A stretch of 29,168 nt of DNA from Dietzia timorensis (GTDB taxonomy: Bacteria; Actinomycetota; Actinomycetes; Mycobacteriales; Mycobacteriaceae), in the NCBI RefSeq assembly GCF_020742175.1, contig NZ_DYXM01000089.1, forward strand, positions 1 to 29,168, given 5' to 3'. Shown here piece by piece: positions 15,040-22,512 of the stretch (within the stretch, counting starts at the first letter, position 1; every line of letters begins with the position of its first letter). Below the pieces are notes generated by a model, which did not search any database, was not told the origin of the DNA, and worked only from the letters and a program-made list of their open reading frames with translations. The position numbers and the translations under genes were made by a program.

Positions 15040-15178
15040 CCCCGATCATCCGCCGAAGCCCACGCAAATCTCGTTGGCCAGGTAATTTCACGTATCTGGC
15101 GAAACTTGCGTGGGCTTGGCGGCTTGGGACGCAGGAATATCTGCGGGCCGGGGCCGCGGGGCCCCGATCATCCGCCGA
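15040..15178. repeat. 17-bp direct repeat flanking a 12-bp inverted repeat
   Basis: CCCCGATCATCCGCCGA occurs at 15040-15056 and again at 15162-15178, where it includes the stop codon of the nucleoside-hydrolase-like gene. Between them AAGCCCACGCAA (15056-15067) is inverted at 15106-15117, and inside that lies GCCAG (15077-15081) / CTGGC (15096-15100). The block looks like a 122-bp duplication or a small inserted repeat element. Confidence 0.6.
15149..15166 (-). terminator. GC hairpin at the end of the nucleoside-hydrolase-like gene
   Basis: CGGGGCC and GGCCCCG form a 7-bp stem with a GCGG loop directly beyond the stop codon on the minus strand. It has no T tract. Confidence 0.4.
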
Positions 15179-16421
15179 CAACGAGCCTCTCGATCTCGTC
15201 GGACAGCGCATCCCCGTCGTTCGCGCCCGGGGTGAGCACGAGCTTCCGGTCGCGAGCGCCGGCGTCGTCGGTCCACGTCGACGTGCCGAACTCTCCGAAG
15301 GTCGCGTGGCCCGGGACCTCCGCGAACTGCGTGCCCGTGCCGCGCGCCAGGTAATACAACGCAAGCTCGTCGTAGGCCGGATTGTTCTTCGCGCGGCCCG
15401 GGTGCACGATCTCGGAAAGCGCGTTGTTCTCCGCGTAGGCCATGCGCACCGGATGATCGGCGGACAGCGCCGTATAGGCATCGCCGGTGGGCACCTTCCA
15501 GCCCTGCTCGTTGCCGAGGATCGTCTTGGGCACCGACAGACGGTCGAGCTGGGCGAACACGTCCTGGGTCAGGCCCGGGTAGAAGCCGAGTGCGTTGTAT
15601 TCGAAGCCGCCTCCGTTGCTCGTCACCGCGTGGAGCGCGGCCGTGGTGATGCCGTACCCGTTCGGCGGATCGTTGAGATACGACGTGCGATAAAAGTCCA
15701 GGTCGGCCGGCGATATCGGTTCGCCGAACGCGCCGATCATCATCACCATCTTCTTCGTCTTCGCCTCCAGCAGCTGGGCGCCGCTGAGAGGGGAAATCTC
15801 GTCTGGCCCCGACGCCAGCAGAGCCTTGATATTAAACAGCTGGCCCTGGGTAAAGATGGTCACGCTGTTGTCGGGTTCGGCGGCGAGAAGCTCCCGGTAG
15901 AGCTTGGTGCTACTCGGAGTCTGCGCGGGAGTGAGCGTGTCGTGGGCCGAGAAGCGGGAGGCGATGCTCCTGCTCGCCGGGTAGAGCTGGTGGACGAACT
16001 CGGAGGAGGGCACGACGAACCGGTTGTACCGCTCGTCGCTCGGATCCTTGAACATGCTGATGGGAATGTCATGGCCGTGGCGGTCGTTCATGATGTCGAG
16101 CACGGCGATGTTGCTGGCCTCGGGCAGCGTCGACATGAAGCCGAGCAACTCGATTTCGCCGGCGTCGTGCAGGTTGTGCGCCATCGCGAGGTTCGCGAAA
16201 TCGCACGGGTCGGGGCCGAGGTCGCCGTCGAAGATCACGCGCGGCGGCGAGGTCGGTTCGCCCTGCGCGAGTGCGGCCGGGGCAAAGGTAAGGCCGAGCG
16301 CCGTCATCGCCAACACTGCATAGGAGCGAAGCAAACGTGGTCGGTGGCCAGCCGCATTGTCTGCTGCCGGCGAACCTCCGCCCGCTGTCGACCGGATAGT
16401 GCTGAAAAACATTTCCGCCAC
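15168..16421 (-). CDS. secreted nucleoside hydrolase-like protein
   Basis: About 417 residues with a Sec-type signal peptide: a basic LLRS, a hydrophobic AVLAMTALGLTFAPAALA core and an A-x-A site before QGEP. The mature protein begins with RVIFDGDLGPDPCDFANLAMA. This matches the Ca-binding Asp-rich motif of inosine-uridine nucleoside N-ribohydrolases in its secreted actinobacterial variant, though the usual DD pair is altered to DPCD. The family hydrolyses N-glycosidic bonds of nucleosides, so salvage of extracellular nucleosides is a reasonable guess. The start is uncertain: GTG 16421, ATG 16412 and TTG 16334 are in frame, and the last gives the most typical signal-peptide length. None has a good ribosome-binding site. 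Confidence 0.8.
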   Translation of the reverse strand: MAEMFFSTIRSTAGGGSPAADNAAGHRPRLLRSYAVLAMTALGLTFAPAALAQGEPTSPPRVIFDGDLGPDPCDFANLAMAHNLHDAGEIELLGFMSTLPEASNIAVLDIMNDRHGHDIPISMFKDPSDERYNRFVVPSSEFVHQLYPASRSIASRFSAHDTLTPAQTPSSTKLYRELLAAEPDNSVTIFTQGQLFNIKALLASGPDEISPLSGAQLLEAKTKKMVMMIGAFGEPISPADLDFYRTSYLNDPPNGYGITTAALHAVTSNGGGFEYNALGFYPGLTQDVFAQLDRLSVPKTILGNEQGWKVPTGDAYTALSADHPVRMAYAENNALSEIVHPGRAKNNPAYDELALYYLARGTGTQFAEVPGHATFGEFGTSTWTDDAGARDRKLVLTPGANDGDALSDEIERLVVGG

Positions 16422-16589
16422 ATGCCCACGGAGTATGGCCCAGTGTCGGCCCGCGCATGGTCAGGTTTCCAGTTTCGCGGCGGCAGGAGCCGAATGCCGC
16501 GCGCCGCCGAGAGGACTACGGTGGTGGCACCCGCGCCGCCGGGGAAACACCCCGCGCGGCGCGCACACGTTAACGAATTAGGAGACACC

Positions 16590-17606
16590 TTGTCGTACAC
16601 CGCCAATGCCATTCACCTGGCCGAGCGTCCCACCGGATACCCGGACGCCTCGACGTGGGAACTCAAGTCCAAGGAGCTGCCGGAGCTTGAGGACGGACAG
16701 CTCCTCGTCGCCACCGAGTACATTTCCGTCGATCCCGCGATGCGCGGCTGGCTCGATGACACGCCGTCTTACGTCCCGCCGGTCAATGTCGGCGCGGTAA
16801 TGCGCGCGCTCGCCGTCGGTCGCGTGGTCGAATCGAAGAACGACGACTTCCCGGTCGGCGCGCACGTGCACGGCACGCTGGGTGTGCGCGACTACCTCGT
16901 CACCGACGGCAAGGACCTGCGGGTTATCGACACCTCGCAGGTGTCGGGCCCGGAGCATCTCGCCGCGCTCGGCCTCACCGGCCTGACCGCCTACTTCGGC
17001 CTGATGGAACTCGGCAAGCCCACCGAAGGCGAGACGGTTCTCGTGTCCGGCGCGGCCGGCGCGGTTGGCTCGGTCGTCGGGCAGCTCGCGAAGATCGCCG
17101 GCGCGCGCGTCATCGGCATCGCCGGTTCGGACGAGAAGTGCGAGTGGCTCACCGACGAGCTCGGCTTCGACGAGGCGGTCAACTACAAAACCGCCGACTC
17201 GTTGACGAAGGCCATCGCGACCGCGGCGCCGAATGGCGTCGACGTGTTCTTCGACAACGTCGGCGGCCGCATCCTCGACGCCGCGCTCGCGAATACCGCC
17301 CGCAACGCGCGGCTGGTCATCTGCGGCGCGATCTCCGATTACAACTCGACCGATCGCGCGGGGATCCGCAACTACCCGCGCATCATCACCCATTCGCTCA
17401 CGATCCATGGCTTCACGATCGGCGACTTCGGCGACCGCCTTCCCGAGGGCATGAAGGCGCTCGGCGGATACCTGGCCGAGGGCAAGCTCGTCTCCCGCAT
17501 CGATGCCCGTGACGCCGAGGTCAAGGACTTTCCGGAGGTCTTCAGCGCGCTGTTCGAGGGAACCAACACCGGCAAGCTGATCATGGCGCTTCCCGGCCGC
17601 GAGTAA
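16590..17606 (+). CDS. NADP-dependent MDR oxidoreductase (CurA/PTGR-like)
   Basis: This 338-residue medium-chain dehydrogenase/reductase has the 2-alkenal / prostaglandin reductase layout. An N-terminal GroES-like part includes the family phrase EYISVDPAMRGWLDD. The Rossmann part follows with SGAAGAVGSVVGQLAK (about residues 150-165), then VDVFFDNVGGRILDAAL and a C-terminal GKLIMAL. It lacks the zinc ligands of alcohol dehydrogenases. Such enzymes reduce the C=C bond of alpha,beta-unsaturated carbonyls with NADPH, often for detoxification. The start is TTG at 16590, fixed by AGGAG with 6-nt spacing; no ATG fits the conserved N-terminus. It is divergent from the secreted hydrolase gene. Confidence 0.92.
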   Translation: MSYTANAIHLAERPTGYPDASTWELKSKELPELEDGQLLVATEYISVDPAMRGWLDDTPSYVPPVNVGAVMRALAVGRVVESKNDDFPVGAHVHGTLGVRDYLVTDGKDLRVIDTSQVSGPEHLAALGLTGLTAYFGLMELGKPTEGETVLVSGAAGAVGSVVGQLAKIAGARVIGIAGSDEKCEWLTDELGFDEAVNYKTADSLTKAIATAAPNGVDVFFDNVGGRILDAALANTARNARLVICGAISDYNSTDRAGIRNYPRIITHSLTIHGFTIGDFGDRLPEGMKALGGYLAEGKLVSRIDARDAEVKDFPEVFSALFEGTNTGKLIMALPGRE

Positions 17607-17623
17607 ACATTGGCGGAAAAGTG

Positions 17624-17657
17624 AAAGTGGCGGCACCCGATCGGGTGCCGCCACTTT
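17624..17657. terminator. perfect bidirectional terminator
   Basis: A 34-bp perfect palindrome (AAAGTGGCGGCACCCGA and its exact complement) ends in TTTT and AAA. It lies between the convergent oxidoreductase and PAP2 genes and serves both. Confidence 0.92.
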
Positions 17658-17682
17658 TGCTTTCGCGTCTGGACTGCGCTGT

Positions 17683-19161
17683 CTAGATTCCCGCGAGCTG
17701 CAGGGCCGAGCCGGTCGCGGTGTTGAAGGTCGCGAGGCTGCCGCCGAGGTTGACGCCACCCTCCTTGACCACCTCGGGAGCGCCATTGCCCGGCTCTACC
17801 TTTGTCACGTTGCCGACCGCGTCGACCGTGACCTTCGAGCTCAGTGCAGCCGCGAGGTTGATGCGTTGCCAGCCCTCGGAGCTCGCGTCGAGCGGGGCGC
17901 CCGAATCGATTTCCGTTGCCGCGAGCACGGCCTGGCGCTGCTGGTCATCGAGCTCCGGGAACGCCGTGACGAGAAGCTTCTCCGCATTCTCGGGCACGCG
18001 AGGGGCCGCGCCCTGCGCCGTCACTGGCGAAAAGCCGTAGGACATGCGCGCGGTGTAGGCCTGGATGGCGGACGCGCGGTCCGTGACCGGCGCCGTCGCG
18101 ACGGGATCGGTGAACGGGTTGGTGTAGCCGCCGGCGTCGTTCGCGCCCGTGGCGTCGATGCAGGCGGAAAGGGTGTCGCCGAGACCATCGTCGGCGCAGC
18201 GGCCGGTGAGGTAGTCGACGAGCTCCTCGCGCGCGGGCTCGACCGTGTTCTCGAGGTAGCCGTCGCCGGCCAGCGCGGTGGCGGTGTTGATGTGGGAGGA
18301 GATGCGCCCGCCCATCACGTCGAGCGGATAGTGCACGCCGAGCACGATGCGGTTGTTGCCCGCCTCCGAGGAGCGCGTGACGATCTCAGGACCGAGCTCG
18401 GGCAGCAGCGTCGCGAGCTGCAGCCCGATGCCAAAGGCATACGCCGTGTGTCCGGACGGGAATGCCTGGTTGAGGCCGGTCACGCCCTTGGGGCCGACGC
18501 CGGAGAACACGTCGTACTCCGCCGAGTGCGGCTCACCGTTATCCGGCCGCACGCCCTGGTCGGGGATGCGCCGGATGTCGAGCTGGGGGCTCAGAGTCTG
18601 GAAATCGTTCTCTCCGTTCCGGCTGCGATCGCCGAAGCCGCCCTTGTCCTTATCGGAGGTGAGCATGAACGGGCGCGGGTAGTTGAAGTCGGTCTTCGCG
18701 GAGCCGTTCGACGAGTTGTCTTCGGCGGATTCCATCGCGGCGACCGTTTTCGGCAGCGAGCCGTCCTCGACGCCTCCGATGAAGTACTCGCCGAGCTTCG
18801 GCCCGAGAGCATCGCGAAGCGTCTCCGTCCAGATCATGTCCGCGTCCTCGAGGGCGCGCAGCGACTGCACGGGATCGGCCGCGCCGGCGTGGTTGATGCC
18901 CTGGACGAACTCGTCGTTGTGCCCGAGCACCGCGGCACCGGCGTCGGTGACGTCCCCCTTGAATCCCGTCGCGCGCACCGTCGACTCGTCCGTGGAGTCG
19001 TACTTTGCGGGAGCCCACCAGTCGAAGAACTGGCCGAGCATCTCGGTGCGGTTCGGTCCGGGAGGAGCCTCGGCGGAGGCGACACCGGCCCCCGAGGCAA
19101 GAGTCATTATGGCGACGCCGGCGACAACTGCACGGCGTCCGAACGGACGTAGAGAGGTCAT
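17683..19161 (-). CDS. exported PAP2-family acid phosphatase / haloperoxidase-like
   Basis: About 492 residues. The N-terminus MTSLRPFGRRAVVAGVAIMT is a signal peptide with a twin-arginine-like FGRRAV and an A-S-A site before EAPPG. The three PAP2 motifs are complete: K-x6-RP in KTDFNYPRPF (about 156), PSGH in AFPSGHTAYAF (about 235), and R-x5-H-x3-D in NRIVLGVHYPLDV (about 277). Class A acid phosphatases and vanadium haloperoxidases share this site. The unusual length comes from a ~200-residue C-terminal extension of unknown role. It probably dephosphorylates an extracellular substrate. GTG at 19173 is an alternative start adding four residues; neither start has a clear ribosome-binding site. 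Confidence 0.88.
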   Translation of the reverse strand: MTSLRPFGRRAVVAGVAIMTLASGAGVASAEAPPGPNRTEMLGQFFDWWAPAKYDSTDESTVRATGFKGDVTDAGAAVLGHNDEFVQGINHAGAADPVQSLRALEDADMIWTETLRDALGPKLGEYFIGGVEDGSLPKTVAAMESAEDNSSNGSAKTDFNYPRPFMLTSDKDKGGFGDRSRNGENDFQTLSPQLDIRRIPDQGVRPDNGEPHSAEYDVFSGVGPKGVTGLNQAFPSGHTAYAFGIGLQLATLLPELGPEIVTRSSEAGNNRIVLGVHYPLDVMGGRISSHINTATALAGDGYLENTVEPAREELVDYLTGRCADDGLGDTLSACIDATGANDAGGYTNPFTDPVATAPVTDRASAIQAYTARMSYGFSPVTAQGAAPRVPENAEKLLVTAFPELDDQQRQAVLAATEIDSGAPLDASSEGWQRINLAAALSSKVTVDAVGNVTKVEPGNGAPEVVKEGGVNLGGSLATFNTATGSALQLAGI

Positions 19162-19363
19162 TTGGGGAACCACTTTTCACGATGAGAATCTGTACCAACT
19201 GGTTGCGCGACCGCCCGACAATTTTGCAGACGGCAACGCAAAGAACAGGTTTCACCCCGGAAGAAAATCTGGGGTTCGGAACTCGTGAAATGCGCGTGAA
19301 TTTCGCGCGGACAAAAAGAACTACCCAAGAGTGAAGAGCACCCACGCGGGAGCGCGTCATCCA

Positions 19364-19369
19364 TAAGCT
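19364..19369 (+). promoter_or_regulatory. -10 box, leaderless start of the HipT-like kinase
   Basis: TAAGCT fits TANNNT and stands exactly 7 nt before the GTG at 19377. No -35 hexamer is evident. A GCGCG-N7-CGCGC inverted repeat lies further upstream, near 19292-19308. Confidence 0.5.
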
Positions 19370-19376
19370 AAGGACC

Positions 19377-20327
19377 GTGCCCGAAATTTTTCGCGTGGAG
19401 AACCTCGACACCTGGATACGAGGCGAGGTCGAGTCGGCCGGCGCCACGGAGAAACGATGGTTTCGCGATCCTTCATCGGACGGTGGTCGTTGGTTGTTCA
19501 AGCCGCACACCTTCAAGGAGCTCAAACTCTCCAAAGAACGAGTTGCCAAAGGTGACGCTCCGGACTTCTTACGGTGCGGCGAGCACTGGGCTGAAAAGAT
19601 ATCCTTCGAAATTGCCGAGCTTCTTGCCGTGCCGTCTGCGGTCACCCGTCTCGCAAAAGTCCACCATCACACGTCTGGCGAGCTGCTCACAGGATCAATG
19701 AGTCTGGATTTCGCCCCTAGCAATTGGGAATTCGCGCCAGGCGCTACGATCCTCAGTTCGCTGGATCCCGAATTCGACACCGACAAATGCATAGGGCACA
19801 CGTTGGAGGCGGTTCACCAAAGTTTGAGGGACCTGGGCGGACCGCCAGACTCTGCATACAGTGAGTGGCAAGCCTTCGATGTCTGGGCCGGTTATTTGTT
19901 GTTGGACGCCCTCATCGCCAATACAGATCGGCACGCCCACAATTGGGCGATACTCCAGCGGCCGAACGACGGCAGAGAGTTTCTTGCCCCCTCGTTTGAT
20001 CATGGGTCGTCCCTAGGCAGCAAACTTGACGACAGTTTTCGAGCGCCTAGGACAGACCGAAGTGCTGCCGCCGCATGGTGCGAAAAGGGCAATACCCGCA
20101 AGTTTGACGGCGGAGCGCGCAATAGTCTCGTCTATCTCGCCGAACGCGGTCTGTCGATGTGTTCGGAAGATTCCCGCAAGTATTGGGTTGAGAGGCTCAA
20201 CAGCCTAGATTTAGGGCAGGCCACAGCAGTTGTTGATTCGGTCCCTGATTTGTCGGAATCAACGAGTACGTTCATAAAGAACGTACTCGAAGTGAATCTT
20301 AGGAGGTTACGTCATGCTCTCGATTGA
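19377..20327 (+). CDS. HipA/HipT-like serine/threonine kinase (toxin candidate)
   Basis: This 316-residue protein has the HipA-type kinase core. The ATP-binding lysine lies in RWLFKPH (Lys42), the helix-C-like EHWAEKISFEIAELL follows, the catalytic loop is NTDRHAHNW (Asp184, Asn189) and the metal-binding Asp208 is in SFDHGSS. HipA kinases phosphorylate translation factors such as glutamyl-tRNA synthetase and cause growth arrest. Full HipA is ~440 residues because of an N-terminal subdomain. Here that part is missing, as in split HipT toxins, and seems to be encoded by the next gene. The GTG start is supported by a -10 box 7 nt upstream. Base composition is lower in GC than the flanking genes, which suggests transfer. 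The targets named are from the family; this protein's target is unknown. Confidence 0.88.
   Translation: MPEIFRVENLDTWIRGEVESAGATEKRWFRDPSSDGGRWLFKPHTFKELKLSKERVAKGDAPDFLRCGEHWAEKISFEIAELLAVPSAVTRLAKVHHHTSGELLTGSMSLDFAPSNWEFAPGATILSSLDPEFDTDKCIGHTLEAVHQSLRDLGGPPDSAYSEWQAFDVWAGYLLLDALIANTDRHAHNWAILQRPNDGREFLAPSFDHGSSLGSKLDDSFRAPRTDRSAAAAWCEKGNTRKFDGGARNSLVYLAERGLSMCSEDSRKYWVERLNSLDLGQATAVVDSVPDLSESTSTFIKNVLEVNLRRLRHALD
20301..20306 (+). promoter_or_regulatory. ribosome-binding site of the HIRAN gene inside the kinase gene
   Basis: AGGAGG lies within the kinase coding end, 7 nt before the ATG at 20314. It fixes that start and gives the second gene its own strong translation initiation. Confidence 0.85.
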
Positions 20328-21102
20328 GCCCTTTTCAACGACGGCCTCCACCGGCGTCGGGGCGCGACTTTCACGTCTTCTCGTCACGCGTCGCGATGCG
20401 CGGGACATGACGTACCGGGCTCTTGGGTTCTTAGACCGAGTCTTCGACGAGAGTAACCACGCGTCGTACCAATTCTCGTACTTGACACAACTGCGAGACG
20501 AAGAGTCCTTTGTTCCGCTCATCGGCTTTCGCGACCGCTCCCGGGTGTACACCTCCCCGCGGATGTTCCCAACGTTTGCGGAGCGAATTATTGGTGCCGA
20601 ACGACCGGATCGAACGGAGTATTTGGAAGCGCTAGGACTTTCGGAAGACGCGGAGCCATGGGAGATCCTTACGTCGTCCGGTGGACATCGTGATGGCGAC
20701 CCGATCGAGTTGATTCCGGTGCCGACGATTGATCAGCAATCAATGCAATCGACATCCCTTTTCCTCGTTCACGGCATCAGGCACATGTCCGAAGCTGCGA
20801 ACAGCAGGATTGAACAGCTGTTACCGGGCACTGCCCTTGAGCTTCGACACGATCCCCAGAACAAGTTCAATTCCCGAACTATCGATGTAATGGACGGCGA
20901 GCTCAAGCTGGGGTACGTGCCTGTGCCCCTGCTCGACCATGCTCATTCAGTTCTGAACGGGTCCGGCTACGAGCTCGAGGTCGTAGCAGCGAATTCCGCA
21001 GAGGCGCACCCGCACCTACGCTTGCTGGTTCGGCTCACGGGAAAGCCCACGGAATACGTATTTGACCGGCCGGAATGGGCCACGCCTCACCGCGAAACCT
21101 AA
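20314..21102 (+). CDS. HipS-like N-domain plus HIRAN domain protein (partner/antitoxin candidate)
   Basis: A 262-residue protein in two parts. Residues about 35-140 resemble the HipA N-terminal subdomain: a charged strand region (LIGFRDRSRVY), then FPTFAERIIGAERPDRTEYL and WEILTSSGGHRDGDPIELIP, matching the FxxLLPxxxxR ... LLxxxGxDxxGAxxIxP pattern. Residues about 146-243 form a HIRAN domain (FLVHGIRHMSE, ALELRHDPQNKFNS, KLGYVPVPLLDHA), a module that binds 3' DNA ends or damaged DNA in SNF2 helicases such as HLTF. No helicase or nuclease follows it here. It overlaps the kinase gene by 14 nt and has a strong AGGAGG, so it should be made at least as well as the kinase, as expected for an antitoxin. 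That role is inferred. Confidence 0.85.
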   Translation: MLSIEPFSTTASTGVGARLSRLLVTRRDARDMTYRALGFLDRVFDESNHASYQFSYLTQLRDEESFVPLIGFRDRSRVYTSPRMFPTFAERIIGAERPDRTEYLEALGLSEDAEPWEILTSSGGHRDGDPIELIPVPTIDQQSMQSTSLFLVHGIRHMSEAANSRIEQLLPGTALELRHDPQNKFNSRTIDVMDGELKLGYVPVPLLDHAHSVLNGSGYELEVVAANSAEAHPHLRLLVRLTGKPTEYVFDRPEWATPHRET

Positions 21103-21124
21103 CGAGAACGCAACCTGCTCGTTT
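21101..21124. terminator. weak hairpin between convergent HIRAN and chelatase genes
   Basis: AACGAG (21101-21106) pairs with CTCGTT (21118-21123) around an 11-nt loop and is followed by T on the plus strand. It is weak but correctly placed for two convergent units. Confidence 0.3.
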
Positions 21125-21136
21125 CCGTTCGCTTGA

Positions 21137-21907
21137 CTACTGACGCTCTTCGGCCGCGTCGAGAAAGCGCTCGGCGAGTGCCTCGATGATGTGGTCGACG
21201 GCAGGCTCGTCCCCGAGCAACGGCGCCTGAGCGCCGCCGGCCCCACGTGCCCGTCCGGCGAAAAAGCCACGCGCGAGCAGCAGCGGCACACAGATTTCCC
21301 GCTTGTTGACGTCGAACGACGCGTTCAGCACGGCATGCCGGACCTCGCCCTCGAAGTATCGCTCGGCTACGGCGGCGCGAAGTCGCTCGATCTCCACACC
21401 TACCGACTCGAATGAGGAACCGGCACTTGCCAGGACGAGGTTGCGCGCACCGGCCAGACCGGCGGCGTCGCCATCGGAGTCGGCGCCCGGTGCGGTTGAG
21501 GCCGAGGCGAGGATCGCGTTGACGAGGCGGGACTCGGGCGCACCGCGCTGATCGCGCAGGTCACGGCCGAGGTGCGGGGTGACTCGGATTCGGTTCAGCT
21601 GGCCACGATCGCCGCGCGTGGCGACCTGCGCGGCCGCCCCTATGTCGTGGCCGACGTGATAGCCGGCGGCGATAAACGCCGGGATTACTACTACCTCGGC
21701 AGATGTAGAGGCGAGTTCGGCGGTGAGCACGTCCGAAAGCGCAGGTGCCTGCACATCTTCGTCGACGAAGCCCGCGACCACGCGGACGCCGGCAAGACGC
21801 GCGCCGAGGAGCGACGTGAGGCGTTCGGTGTCGGCGCGCCCTTCGAGGTTACGGGTGCCGTGCCAGGCGACCACCGCGGTGGGCGCAGCGAAGCCGGCCG
21901 TGATCAC
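21137..21907 (-). CDS. sirohydrochlorin chelatase (CbiX/Che1-like)
   Basis: A 256-residue type II chelatase that inserts ferrous iron (or cobalt) into sirohydrochlorin to finish siroheme. The active-site histidine is in VVAWHGTRN, and the second conserved block is PAFIAAGYHVGHDI with its metal-binding histidines, followed by TPHLGRDL. A repeated half-domain follows (LVLASAGSSFESV, then CVPLLLARGFFAG), so it is the two-domain CbiX form. GTG at 21907 overlaps the TGA of the preceding gene (GTGA), which implies translational coupling and sets the start; the much longer open reading to 22627 is Arg/Pro-rich noise. In Mycobacterium tuberculosis a chelatase gene (che1) follows nirA-cysH in the same way. 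Confidence 0.9.
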   Translation of the reverse strand: MITAGFAAPTAVVAWHGTRNLEGRADTERLTSLLGARLAGVRVVAGFVDEDVQAPALSDVLTAELASTSAEVVVIPAFIAAGYHVGHDIGAAAQVATRGDRGQLNRIRVTPHLGRDLRDQRGAPESRLVNAILASASTAPGADSDGDAAGLAGARNLVLASAGSSFESVGVEIERLRAAVAERYFEGEVRHAVLNASFDVNKREICVPLLLARGFFAGRARGAGGAQAPLLGDEPAVDHIIEALAERFLDAAEERQ

Positions 21908-22512
21908 CTGCGGCGGCGCGGGCGCAGCGGGGCGCGGCCGGATTCGAGCTCGTCCTGCATATGCCGGGCGACGGCGACCGAGCGCCGCGGATCGCCGGAA
22001 TCGACGGCCACCTGCACGCGGCCGGTGAATGTGTGCGCGGTGGCGCGCGCCGGAACGGCGGCCGTGCCGGCATCGCGGTCGCCCGCGTTGACGCAGAAGA
22101 TGTGCCGCCACTCGGCCTCGCGCGCGACCTCGGCGTCGACCGCCGGGTCCCCGGTCGCGGTGTGCGCGAGCCAGGCGTCGGTGAGGTCGCCGAGGATGAA
22201 TTCGCGCTGCACCCACTCGTCGCGCGGGCCGAGGAGCTCGGCAATCGACTGGTGCAGCGTCGGCGCGACGATGCGCAGGCGCGCGCCGGCGCCGGCGAAC
22301 GCGGCGGCCCGGCGCGCCGCGACCTTTCCGCCGCCGACAAGCACCACCAGCTTGCCCTCCAAGAGGAGGGCCAGCGGGAACGAGTCGGCCGGGGAAGGTG
22401 CGGCGTCCGACGTCATACGTGGGGTGACGGCGCCCGCGGCGAGAGGCGCGGGCGAGTCGGGGATGTCCGACGGGGCCAGCGGTGCGGCCGGGGCGTAGGG
22501 AGCCAGGGTCAT
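21904..22512 (-). CDS. precorrin-2 dehydrogenase-like (siroheme synthase N-domain)
   Basis: About 202 residues. After a Pro/Ala-rich N-terminal extension of ~45 residues comes the CysG/Met8 Rossmann motif LVVLVGGGKVAARRAAAFA (about 52-70), then RIVAPTL and a C-terminal VQVAVDSGDPRRSVAVARHMQ. The family oxidises precorrin-2 to sirohydrochlorin with NAD+. No uroporphyrinogen methyltransferase domain is fused, so that step must be encoded elsewhere. The segment usually read as VNAVDDP is altered here (CVNAGDRDAG), so catalytic competence is likely but not certain. ATG 22512 overlaps the cysH stop as ATGA, and its own TGA overlaps the chelatase GTG. Confidence 0.82.
   Translation of the reverse strand: MTLAPYAPAAPLAPSDIPDSPAPLAAGAVTPRMTSDAAPSPADSFPLALLLEGKLVVLVGGGKVAARRAAAFAGAGARLRIVAPTLHQSIAELLGPRDEWVQREFILGDLTDAWLAHTATGDPAVDAEVAREAEWRHIFCVNAGDRDAGTAAVPARATAHTFTGRVQVAVDSGDPRRSVAVARHMQDELESGRAPLRPRRRR

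Larger units (their letters stand above)
14855..15167. other. non-coding gap after ppc with structured repeats
   Basis: These 313 bp between the convergent ppc and nucleoside-hydrolase-like genes hold no convincing gene. From left to right they contain a bulged hairpin (14960-14990), a GAACC-A-GGTTC palindrome (15021-15031), a 12-bp inverted repeat with a nested stem (15056-15117), a GC hairpin (15149-15166), and two copies of a 17-bp direct repeat (15040-15056 and 15162-15178). Confidence 0.7.

Noticed and set aside
15056..15117. Insertion sequence or CRISPR repeat
   Set aside because: There is no transposase, no regular spacing and only one inverted-repeat unit, so it is kept only as a structured repeat.
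15306..16589. Long N-terminal extension of the MDR oxidoreductase frame back to 15306
   Set aside because: The extension is an antisense shadow of the secreted hydrolase gene. AGGAG before TTG 16590 and the conserved N-terminus fix the true start.
20314..21102. HIRAN gene as a fragment of a SNF2 helicase
   Set aside because: The N-terminal half resembles a HipA subdomain, the gene is complete with its own AGGAGG, and no helicase motifs occur up- or downstream.
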